The translations under genes were made by a program, and so were the position numbers. 12,799 nucleotides of DNA from Bacteroidales bacterium (GTDB lineage Bacteria; Bacteroidota; Bacteroidia; Bacteroidales; JAADGE01): positions 1-12,799 of the forward strand of contig JANTGL010000045.1 of NCBI GenBank assembly GCA_024762915.1, in the 5' to 3' direction. The notes under the pieces were generated by a model that was not told the DNA's origin, searched no databases, and saw only the letters and a list, made by a program, of their open reading frames with translations. Positions 1 through 6,744 of the stretch are shown here, in pieces; the stretch's first letter is position 1; every line of letters starts with the position of its first letter.

Positions 1-894
1 AAGATTAAAAACTCCGGAAGTTTCCACACCTTGAAAATCAGACTTATAAATTGCGGGTACCATCGAAAGTGCGTCTTTAAATTCAGCATCTTTTGTTTTA
101 AAAGTGATATCAAGATTGATGTCATCGGAAGGCATTTCAACTTTCCCGTCAAAACCCAAATCTATTTCATTAAGTTTTAAATTATTTTCTTTAAAAGTAT
201 AAACAGAATTAGTCAAATCGGCAGATAAACCGGATTTAAAAACCGTTTTAACTTTGTTAAGATATTTTATACCGCCGGATGCAACCGTCATCGTATCCGA
301 AGTCATATTAATATTAAGGTTTGTAATATCTTCGGTCATATCGCCGGAAAGAATAAAATTAAGGTTTTTTAATTGTGCATATACATCACTTGATTTATCA
401 TCGTATATAATGTTTCCGTTTTTGATTTCAAACTTTTTTAAATTCAGTTTAAAACTTGAACTTTCGGATGTTGTATCAAGTTCCGAAACCGTTGTATCTT
501 CTTTTGCGATATCGTAATTTGCTTGTCCGTTTTCCAGAACTTTAACATAAATATTCGGTTGATTTAAAATAATTCGCTTTACTTTTATTTCATCACCTGA
601 AATCACGCTCATTATATCCAAAGTAGCCGTTAAATTCTCAAAATCGACCAATGTATCAAGCGCAAAGGTATCAATCCCCGTAATTGTCAGGTTTTCAACT
701 TCTGCCGTAATATTCGGGAAATTACTGATTAAAGATAAATTGATATCCGCAAACTCAACTTTTGCATTTAAGCTGTTATTGGCTTCATCTTTTGCAGCTT
801 CAATAATTTTTCCTTTAAAAATCATCGGCAGTAAAAGAATTACGGCTACAAGAATGATTATTATAATAAACGTGATTTTCAGAAATTTTTTCAT
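1..894 (-). CDS. AsmA-like membrane-anchored protein, N-terminal part (C-terminus beyond the window)
   Basis: An uninterrupted minus-strand frame of 298 codons starts at ATG 894-892 and runs off the left edge, so only the N-terminal part is seen. Residues 1-6 are basic (MKKFLK), followed by an Ile/Leu/Val-rich membrane anchor at about residues 7-26. Then comes the pattern known from Bacteroidota AsmA-family proteins: NAKVEFADINLSLISNFP near residues 43-60, alternating beta strands, and the phrase RIILNQPNIYVKV near 108-118. AsmA-like proteins are large inner-membrane-anchored envelope proteins; in other bacteria relatives affect outer-membrane assembly or lipid transport. That role is family knowledge and not visible here. 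The 265-base spacer to the next gene suggests its own promoter, but I found no convincing TAnnTTTG box near the start. The ATG is chosen because the anchor begins directly after it. Confidence 0.85.
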   Translation of the reverse strand, partial: MKKFLKITFIIIIILVAVILLLPMIFKGKIIEAAKDEANNSLNAKVEFADINLSLISNFPNITAEVENLTITGIDTFALDTLVDFENLTATLDIMSVISGDEIKVKRIILNQPNIYVKVLENGQANYDIAKEDTTVSELDTTSESSSFKLNLKKFEIKNGNIIYDDKSSDVYAQLKNLNFILSGDMTEDITNLNINMTSDTMTVASGGIKYLNKVKTVFKSGLSADLTNSVYTFKENNLKLNEIDLGFDGKVEMPSDDINLDITFKTKDAEFKDALSMVPAIYKSDFQGVETSGVFNL

Positions 895-918
895 GTGTTT
901 GGTTTTATTGTTTTCAAT

Positions 919-966
919 GGTCACATAGCCTGCCTAACGGCAGTCAGGGAACACCCGCATGTGAAC
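919..966. repeat. GC-rich 48-nt folded intergenic element (nested inverted repeats)
   Basis: Arms 919-926 (GGTCACAT) and 959-966 (ATGTGAAC) are inverted copies, 7 of 8 positions pairing. They enclose two further small stems: 930-934/939-943 (CTGCC, loop TAAC, GGCAG) and 947-949/954-956 (GGG, loop AACA, CCC). Together they could form a three-way junction. The block is much richer in G and C than the AT-rich DNA around it. It lies 25-72 bases upstream of the AsmA-like gene start, so it could be in its leader. Only one copy is present in this window. It may be a REP-like dispersed palindromic element or a leader structure; the sequence alone does not decide. Confidence 0.5.
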
Positions 967-1109
967 ATTCTTTATTCTGTTTATTTTATGAAACTGCATT
1001 AGTTTTTCACTTGGATGTAAAGTTTTTAGACCGGATGTTTCATGGCATTTTTTTTAAAGTATGACGGTAAAAATACAAAATATATGATTGTAAATATAAA
1101 AAAAACAAA

Positions 1110-1137
1110 AAAAGGAACAAATAAATTTGTTCCTTTT
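1110..1137 (-). terminator. Intrinsic terminator of the PIN-PhoH gene
   Basis: A perfect 12-bp inverted repeat (1110-1121 AAAAGGAACAAA, 1126-1137 TTTGTTCCTTTT) is closed by a 4-nt loop (TAAA). Read on the minus strand it is followed by an almost pure T tract of about 16 bases (complement of 1098-1113). It begins 22 bases after the PIN-PhoH stop codon, which is where a terminator for that gene is expected. On the plus strand the T run is short, so it mainly serves the minus strand. Confidence 0.9.
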
Positions 1138-1159
1138 ATATTTAAAAAAACCTGTTGTT

Positions 1160-2482
1160 TTACAATAAATCACTTGCTAATTCCGCCAAATAACTTCTTT
1201 CGCCTTTCATTAAATTAATGTGAGCAAATATATCCTGGCCTTTCATTCGGTCTGTTAAAAAAGACAATCCGTTCGATTTTGAATCTAAATACGGGGAATC
1301 GATTTGATTTATATCACCCGTAAAAACGATTTTAGTGCCTTCACCGGCTCGGGTCACAATGGTTTTTACTTCCAAAGGCGTAAGATTTTGTGCCTCGTCA
1401 ATAATAAAATAAGCATTTGACAAACTGCGTCCTCTTAGATAAGCTAAAGGAGTAATAACTAATTTTTCTTCTTTTAATAACTCGTCAATTCGTGCAAAAT
1501 CTTTACTTTGCTTTCCGAATTGATGTTTAATGACGGTAAGATTATCAAACAGAGGTTGCATATACGGACCGATCTTTGCTTTTTCGTCACCGGGTAAAAA
1601 CCCGATATCTTTATTTGCCAAAGCAACAATCGGACGTGCAAGCATAATTTGCTCAAAATCACGCCTTTGTTGTAATGCTGAAGCCAATGCTAATAAAGTT
1701 TTTCCGGTTCCGGCTTTCCCCATTAATGAAATTAATTTAATTTTATCGTCAAGCAAAGCTTCCATGGCAAATGTTTGTTCGGCATTTCTCGGTTTAATAC
1801 CGTAAGCCGTTTTTTTACTGACTTTTACGATTGTTTCTTCAATATGATTAAATTTTGCCAAAGCACTGGAAGTTCCGCCTTTTAAAATAAAGAAACTGTT
1901 CATTCCGGGTTTCGGGTCTAGATTAAATTCTGATAAAGCTAATCCGTCGTCTTCCTGATACATTCGAGAAATCAATTTATCATCAATATTATCATATAAA
2001 TTAACTTCTTTCTGTAATGCTTCAATATTTTTAACGACATCGGTTTTATAATCTTCGGCTTTAATACCCAAAGACTTAGCTTTCATTCTGAGATTTATGT
2101 CTTTACTGACCAGAACAACATTTTTATCAGTAAAGTTCTTAGAATAATAATCAGCTACGGACAGGATTCTGTGATCCGGTTTATCTTCCGAAAAAGATGC
2201 TTTCATCTCATCGGAATAAGGTTTTCCGAGTTCAATTTTCAAAAGACCTTTACCTTCTCCCAATTCAATACCTCCGTTAAATAATTTATCACCGGCTAAT
2301 TTATCCAGTTCACGCATAAATTCACGCGCATGATAATTAATTTCCTCACTGCCTTTTTTGAAATTATCCAATTCTTCGAGTACAGTAATCGGTATCACTA
2401 CATCATTATCTTCAAATTGCAATAAACTTGAATAATCATGAAGAATGACATTCGTATCCAAAATAAATGTTTTTTTCGCCAT
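1160..2482 (-). CDS. phoH: PIN domain-PhoH family ATPase/ribonuclease
   Basis: The 440-residue product joins an N-terminal PIN ribonuclease domain to a C-terminal PhoH P-loop ATPase, the form known as PhoH2 or YlaK-like and distinct from the shorter PhoH/YbeZ. In the PIN part, LDTNVI (D9), VLEELD (E36/E37), D103 and SKDIN (D128) supply the expected acidic residues. In the ATPase part, Walker A GKAGTGKT is at 255-262, Walker B FIIDEAQN at 359-366, and TGD at 388-390. Both halves therefore look catalytically intact. Characterised PhoH2 proteins act as RNA helicase/RNases that unwind and cut RNA; this is family knowledge. The ATG at 2482 gives the PIN start directly (MAKKTFILDTN). The gene is divergent from folC and ends at a strong terminator. 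Length matches the family, with no sign of truncation. Confidence 0.93.
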   Translation of the reverse strand: MAKKTFILDTNVILHDYSSLLQFEDNDVVIPITVLEELDNFKKGSEEINYHAREFMRELDKLAGDKLFNGGIELGEGKGLLKIELGKPYSDEMKASFSEDKPDHRILSVADYYSKNFTDKNVVLVSKDINLRMKAKSLGIKAEDYKTDVVKNIEALQKEVNLYDNIDDKLISRMYQEDDGLALSEFNLDPKPGMNSFFILKGGTSSALAKFNHIEETIVKVSKKTAYGIKPRNAEQTFAMEALLDDKIKLISLMGKAGTGKTLLALASALQQRRDFEQIMLARPIVALANKDIGFLPGDEKAKIGPYMQPLFDNLTVIKHQFGKQSKDFARIDELLKEEKLVITPLAYLRGRSLSNAYFIIDEAQNLTPLEVKTIVTRAGEGTKIVFTGDINQIDSPYLDSKSNGLSFLTDRMKGQDIFAHINLMKGERSYLAELASDLL

Positions 2483-2514
2483 ATTTTTGTCTTTATTAAT
2501 GTATTTATTTTCTT

Positions 2515-2545
2515 CAAAAGTAAATATTCTTTTTCCGCTTTCAAA
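2515..2545 (-). promoter_or_regulatory. Predicted promoter of the PIN-PhoH gene
   Basis: On the minus strand TTTG (complement of 2542-2545) is followed after 19 bases by TACTTTTG (complement of 2515-2522). This matches the Bacteroidota sigma-ABfr consensus TTTG / about 19-21 nt / TAnnTTTG. The start of transcription would fall near 2508, giving a leader of about 25 nt before the ATG at 2482. Confidence 0.65.
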
Positions 2546-2571
2546 GTATTACAACGATTATTTTAAATTTG
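2539..2571 (+). promoter_or_regulatory. Predicted promoter of folC
   Basis: TAAATTTG at 2564-2571 fits the Bacteroidota -7 box TAnnTTTG exactly. TTTC at 2539-2542, 21 bases upstream, is a one-mismatch -33 element. Transcription would start near 2578, about 23 nt before the proposed GTG start at 2601. The -33 elements of this promoter and of the divergent PIN-PhoH promoter touch at 2542. This placement also argues against folC starting upstream of 2571. Confidence 0.5.
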
Positions 2572-2600
2572 CATTGTTAAGAAATATTAATTTGTACATT

Positions 2601-3887
2601 GTGACTTATAAAGAAACAATTTCATATCTGTTCAACAAATTACCTATGTATCAAAGGCAGGGTAAAACAGCTATTAAAAAGAACTTAGATAATATTATTG
2701 AACTTTGTAAACATTCCGGAAATCCTCAAAACAAATTCAAAACGATTCACGTCGGCGGAACTAACGGGAAAGGCTCTGTATCACATATTCTTGCATCAAT
2801 ATTACAAACGTCAGGATACAAAACGGGGCTCTATACATCACCGCATTTAAAAGATTTCAGAGAACGCATAAAAATAAACGGTGATATGATTTCTGAAAAA
2901 GAAGTAATCACCTATGTGGGAAAAAACAAACCCTTTTTTGAAAAACTTCAACCGTCTTTTTTTGAAATGACCGTTGCATTAGCTTTTGAATATTTTGCGC
3001 AACAAAAAGTTGACATAGCCATTATTGAAGTCGGCTTGGGAGGCAGATTAGATTCAACAAATATTATTAATCCGATTCTTTCCGTGATTACCAACATCAG
3101 TTTTGACCACACACAAATGCTCGGAAATACCTTAAAACAAATAGCATACGAAAAAGGAGGGATTATTAAAGAAAACACGCCCGTTATTATAGGAGAATAT
3201 CAAAAAGAAGTTGCCGACTTATTTATAACTAAAGCAAAAGAAAAGCATGCTCCGATTTATTTTGCGGATAAAGAATATTCTTCCGAATATGAGATGTTAA
3301 GTACTGACTACAAGCAAATTCTGAATATAAACAAAAATAAAAAGTTGATTTATGTTAATTTAAAAACAGATTTAATCGGCACCTATCAAAAGAAAAACAT
3401 TATTTGTACCTTAAAAACGATTGATATTCTAAAAGATCAATTTTCTGTTTCAAAAGAAGCTGTTTATGAAGGTATTTTGAATGTTAAAAAAAATACAAAT
3501 TTTATGGGCAGATGGCACATAATGGGATATAATCCCTTGATTATTGCCGATACCGGACATAATGAAGCCGGTATTAAAGAAATTATTTCTCAAATTAAAA
3601 ACACCGCATATAAAAAGTTGCATTTTGTTTTCGGAGCGGTAAACGATAAAAATCTTGATTCTATTTTAAGCATACTTCCCGTTGATGCGCAATATTATTT
3701 TACCAAAGCCAAAATCCCCAGAGCTTTGAATGAAAATATATTATCAATAAAAGCTGAAAAGTTTCATTTAAAAGGGAGAAAATTTTTAACGGTTAAAGAT
3801 GCTTATAAAGCAGCAAACCAAAATGCATCAAAAGAAGATTTAATTTTTATAGGGGGGAGTACATTTATTGTTGCAGAAATTATTTAA
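2601..3887 (+). CDS. folC: Bifunctional folylpolyglutamate synthase / dihydrofolate synthase
   Basis: FolC adds glutamate to dihydropteroate and to reduced folates in the cytoplasm, with ATP. From the proposed GTG start the protein is 428 residues, the usual family length, and begins with the conserved Bacteroidota N-terminus (M)TYKETISYLFNKLPMYQRQG. The P-loop GTNGKGS is at 53-59, the omega-loop TSPHL at 79-83, and later come GLGGRLDSTN, SFDHTQMLGNT with YEKGGIIK, and in the C-terminal Mur-ligase domain GRW...DTGHN. All key motifs are present. The frame is open further upstream to 2445, but that extension would overlap the PIN-PhoH gene and cross both promoters, and it encodes an unconserved hydrophobic stretch. 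No in-frame ATG lies between the promoter and 2601; the next Met is inside the conserved PMYQRQG motif. It is divergent from PIN-PhoH and followed after 87 bases by the sensor-phosphatase gene. Confidence 0.93.
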   Translation: MTYKETISYLFNKLPMYQRQGKTAIKKNLDNIIELCKHSGNPQNKFKTIHVGGTNGKGSVSHILASILQTSGYKTGLYTSPHLKDFRERIKINGDMISEKEVITYVGKNKPFFEKLQPSFFEMTVALAFEYFAQQKVDIAIIEVGLGGRLDSTNIINPILSVITNISFDHTQMLGNTLKQIAYEKGGIIKENTPVIIGEYQKEVADLFITKAKEKHAPIYFADKEYSSEYEMLSTDYKQILNINKNKKLIYVNLKTDLIGTYQKKNIICTLKTIDILKDQFSVSKEAVYEGILNVKKNTNFMGRWHIMGYNPLIIADTGHNEAGIKEIISQIKNTAYKKLHFVFGAVNDKNLDSILSILPVDAQYYFTKAKIPRALNENILSIKAEKFHLKGRKFLTVKDAYKAANQNASKEDLIFIGGSTFIVAEII

Positions 3888-3974
3888 TTTTTATACGGAA
3901 AATGATTGACTTTTAATCAAAAAATATCTCTTTTATTAAGTATTTTTAGTATATTGCAAGAGTATTTAATTATT

Positions 3975-6689
3975 ATGAAAATAAAAATCTTAAAATATTG
4001 CCTTTTAGTATTCACTTCTGTTGCAGTATTTTTTATTTTTCCTTCTTTCATTTTCAGTCAAAGCACCAAACAAAATTTTGATGCATCAGACACCTTAAAA
4101 CTTATTAAAATTTTAGAGTTTTCGGAACAGAACTGCAAATCAAATCCTGACAGTGCATTATTTTATACAAATCAAATAATATATTCTTTAAAAGATACTT
4201 TAAATAATTTTTATTTACAAGCTGAATATTTGAAAGGACGAATTTTATACTATTTAAAAAACAGAGATTCTTCAATATTTTATTTTAATAAAATCATAAA
4301 CCATGCGAATGAATTAAATAATCCTACAAAAGAAGTTACCGCATATAACTATATCGGATTGTGTTATCAGGATATGGGAAAATATGCAAAAGCTTTAAAG
4401 AAATTTCAACAGAGTATCGAAAAAAGCAAACAATACGGATTAATATACCGCGAAGCGGCAGCATTAAACAATTTATCATTAATTTATGATGAATTGGGTT
4501 TTTATGATAAAAGTTTAATCGCTTTATCAAAATCATTAAAATTATTTCAGGACTTAAAAGATCCTCTTGCCGTAATGAAAACATATAATAATCTCGGATT
4601 ATTAAACCAAGAAATGAAAGATAATACATCTGCTGAAGAATACTTTCTTAAAACTTTAGCATTAGCAAATAAGACAAATAATAACAAAACAAAAGCAAAA
4701 ATATACCTTAACTTAGGTTATTTATATACCGGAATGCATAAATATACGAAAGCGTCGGAGTATTTAAAAAAAGCTTTGCCTTTATTCAAAATTACGGGAA
4801 ACAAGGAGGAAATTGCCCAAAACTTCACCTTCTTCGGCGATGTTTATTTTAAATTAAAACAATATAAAAAATCTATATCTTATTATAATAAAGCGTATCA
4901 AATATATGAAAATAAAGCTTCATTGGAATCCAAAATTTATATTATTAACAATCTTGCGAAAGTAAATATTGCCGATAATAATCTCAGTAAAGCCTATACT
5001 TTTCTGAAACAAGAACAACTGTTACTCAAAGAGAATTCCGAAAAATCTCTTAATGAGGATTATTATAAAATATTTTCTCTTTATTATGAAAAAATAAATA
5101 ATTATTCGAACGCTTTAAGATATTATAAAAAATATTCCGAAATAAAAGACAGTTTAGCACAAACTAAATTTAACGAAAAAGTTGCAAAACAAAAAATTTT
5201 ATTTGAAAATAATCTGCAACAAAAGAAAATAAATACACTCAACATCCGAAATAAAACCGGTCAGGTAATTCAAGAACATCAATCTGAAAAAATCAGAATT
5301 ATTATTTGGTTAATAATTGCCGCATCCGTAATAATTGTACTGGGAATTTTCGTAACAATATACATTTTCAGACAATTAAGAATTAAAAATAAATTATATG
5401 TTGCGATTCAAAAGAACAGAAAAATAGTACTGGAAAAAAATTACGAAATAATTCAGCAAAATGAAGAAATAAAATCACAAACGGATCAATTGTATCAAAT
5501 TAATGACGATTTAATGCAATTAAAAACAGCAATTGATGCAACAAATAATGCCGTTGTAATATTAGATAAAGAAGGCAACTTTGAATGGGGAAATAAAGGT
5601 TTTGATCGTTTATATGATATTACTTTTGAAGATTTCAGAAAAAAATTTCCAAATATTTTAGATGCATCCAAGAATTCTTCTAATTATGTTGAAATGTCCA
5701 GGGTTATAAAAAATACAATAAAAAACAAAACTTCCGGAAGTTATGAATTTTCAACATTAAATAACAGCGGAGAAAAAACTTGGATAAAAACAAACATCAA
5801 AGCCGTTACTGATTTAAAGGGAAACATTCAAAATATCATCGTAGTAGATACGGATATCACGGATAGAGTTCAAACAGGCAGACTGTTGGAAATGAAAAAT
5901 TATGAACTTGAAAAACAAAGAGAAGAAATAAATTCAAGTTTAAGATATGCCAAAACAATTCAGAATGCCATACTTCCTTCAATCGGAAATATGCTTTCAA
6001 GAAATAAGTTTTTCTTAATCTATTTACCAAAAGACATTGTTTCGGGAGATTTTTACTGGTTTTCCGGTAAAGATGAGAGTCCCTACACATTTTATGCGGT
6101 TGTTGATTGTACAGGGCATGGTGTACCGGGTGCTTTTATGAGTATGATAGGTGCCCGATTGTTGAATTATATCGTATCTGAAAAAAACATAAATTTACCC
6201 TCTGAAATTCTTGAACAAATGAATCTTTCGGTTAAACTTGCCTTAAAACAAAAATTATCGGGTAATAAAGACGGAATGGATATTTCAATCGTTCGATTAG
6301 AAAAAATGCCGGATATGAAAACGAAAATTATTTTCAGCGGTGCGAAACAATCCATATTTATTTATTCAAAAAGAGAAAATACGGTAACAAAAGTTCGCGG
6401 AGATATTAAAACAATCGGCGGTTATTTTGATGATGATATCCCTTTTACAAATAAAAAAATAATAACCGAAAAAGATGATATAATCTACCTGCTGTCTGAC
6501 GGAATTATCGACCAAAATTCTTCTGAAGGGAAAAAAATAGGGACTGCAGGATTCCAAAAAATACTGACGGAAATTGCTGAATTGCCTTTGAATGAGCAGA
6601 AAGAAAAAATAACTGAAATATTAGATTCTCATAAAAAAGACACCAATCAAAGAGATGATATTACAATATTAGGAATCAAAATTGATTAA
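3975..6689 (+). CDS. TPR-PAS-SpoIIE (PP2C-type) transmembrane sensor phosphatase
   Basis: From ATG 3975 the protein has 904 residues. Residues 1-29 look like a signal peptide ending IFSQ. About 36-400 form tandem tetratricopeptide repeats with classic alanine, tyrosine and glycine spacing, for example YNYIGLCYQDMGKYAKAL near 124-141. A membrane helix lies at about 441-465, a coiled coil at 470-515, a PAS domain at 516-635, a short coiled linker to 655, and a SpoIIE/PP2C phosphatase at 657-904. The metal-binding aspartates are all visible: SGDFYWF (D692), VVDCTGHGVPGAF (D711), GMDIS (D769), LLSDGIID (D842) and QRDDITI (D894/D895). The predicted layout is TPR outside and PAS plus phosphatase in the cytoplasm. 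Related enzymes dephosphorylate STAS-domain anti-anti-sigma factors; no such partner is encoded nearby, so the target is unknown. An upstream TTG at 3906 is also in frame, but would place 23 residues before the signal peptide, so the ATG is preferred. Confidence 0.9.
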   Translation: MKIKILKYCLLVFTSVAVFFIFPSFIFSQSTKQNFDASDTLKLIKILEFSEQNCKSNPDSALFYTNQIIYSLKDTLNNFYLQAEYLKGRILYYLKNRDSSIFYFNKIINHANELNNPTKEVTAYNYIGLCYQDMGKYAKALKKFQQSIEKSKQYGLIYREAAALNNLSLIYDELGFYDKSLIALSKSLKLFQDLKDPLAVMKTYNNLGLLNQEMKDNTSAEEYFLKTLALANKTNNNKTKAKIYLNLGYLYTGMHKYTKASEYLKKALPLFKITGNKEEIAQNFTFFGDVYFKLKQYKKSISYYNKAYQIYENKASLESKIYIINNLAKVNIADNNLSKAYTFLKQEQLLLKENSEKSLNEDYYKIFSLYYEKINNYSNALRYYKKYSEIKDSLAQTKFNEKVAKQKILFENNLQQKKINTLNIRNKTGQVIQEHQSEKIRIIIWLIIAASVIIVLGIFVTIYIFRQLRIKNKLYVAIQKNRKIVLEKNYEIIQQNEEIKSQTDQLYQINDDLMQLKTAIDATNNAVVILDKEGNFEWGNKGFDRLYDITFEDFRKKFPNILDASKNSSNYVEMSRVIKNTIKNKTSGSYEFSTLNNSGEKTWIKTNIKAVTDLKGNIQNIIVVDTDITDRVQTGRLLEMKNYELEKQREEINSSLRYAKTIQNAILPSIGNMLSRNKFFLIYLPKDIVSGDFYWFSGKDESPYTFYAVVDCTGHGVPGAFMSMIGARLLNYIVSEKNINLPSEILEQMNLSVKLALKQKLSGNKDGMDISIVRLEKMPDMKTKIIFSGAKQSIFIYSKRENTVTKVRGDIKTIGGYFDDDIPFTNKKIITEKDDIIYLLSDGIIDQNSSEGKKIGTAGFQKILTEIAELPLNEQKEKITEILDSHKKDTNQRDDITILGIKID

Positions 6690-6712
6690 TTTAAAAAAAA
6701 TATTTACTTTCG
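6682..6712 (+). promoter_or_regulatory. Possible promoter of the LRR gene
   Basis: TTG at 6682-6684, within the last codons of the phosphatase gene, is followed after 20 bases by TACTTTCG at 6705-6712. This is one mismatch from TAnnTTTG at the standard spacing. Transcription would start near 6719, 26 nt before the ATG at 6745. It would allow the LRR gene its own expression, although the 55-base gap also permits read-through from upstream. Confidence 0.4.
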
Positions 6713-6744
6713 TCAGATTAAAACAACCTCAATATAAAATACAT

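Noticed and set aside
254..928. Two small plus-strand frames (254-517 and 740-928)
   Set aside because: They are antisense to the AsmA-like reading frame, which is unbroken and has a recognisable N-terminus.
919..966. tRNA-like cloverleaf
   Set aside because: At 48 nt it is too short, and there is no acceptor stem of seven pairs and no T-loop.
2445..2600. N-terminal extension of folC to ATG 2445
   Set aside because: It would overlap the PIN-PhoH coding start, cross both predicted promoters, and add an unconserved hydrophobic stretch before the known FolC N-terminus.
3851..3858. Run of six G in folC as a phase-variation or frameshift site
   Set aside because: The frame is intact through it and encodes the conserved IGGS near the C-terminus; six bases is a short tract and there is no other sign of slippage.
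3906..3974. TTG start for the sensor phosphatase
   Set aside because: It adds 23 residues ahead of a good signal peptide that begins exactly at ATG 3975.
6682..6744. TTG start for the LRR protein
   Set aside because: It overlaps the end of the phosphatase gene and puts residues before a good signal peptide; the TTG fits better as a -33 promoter element.
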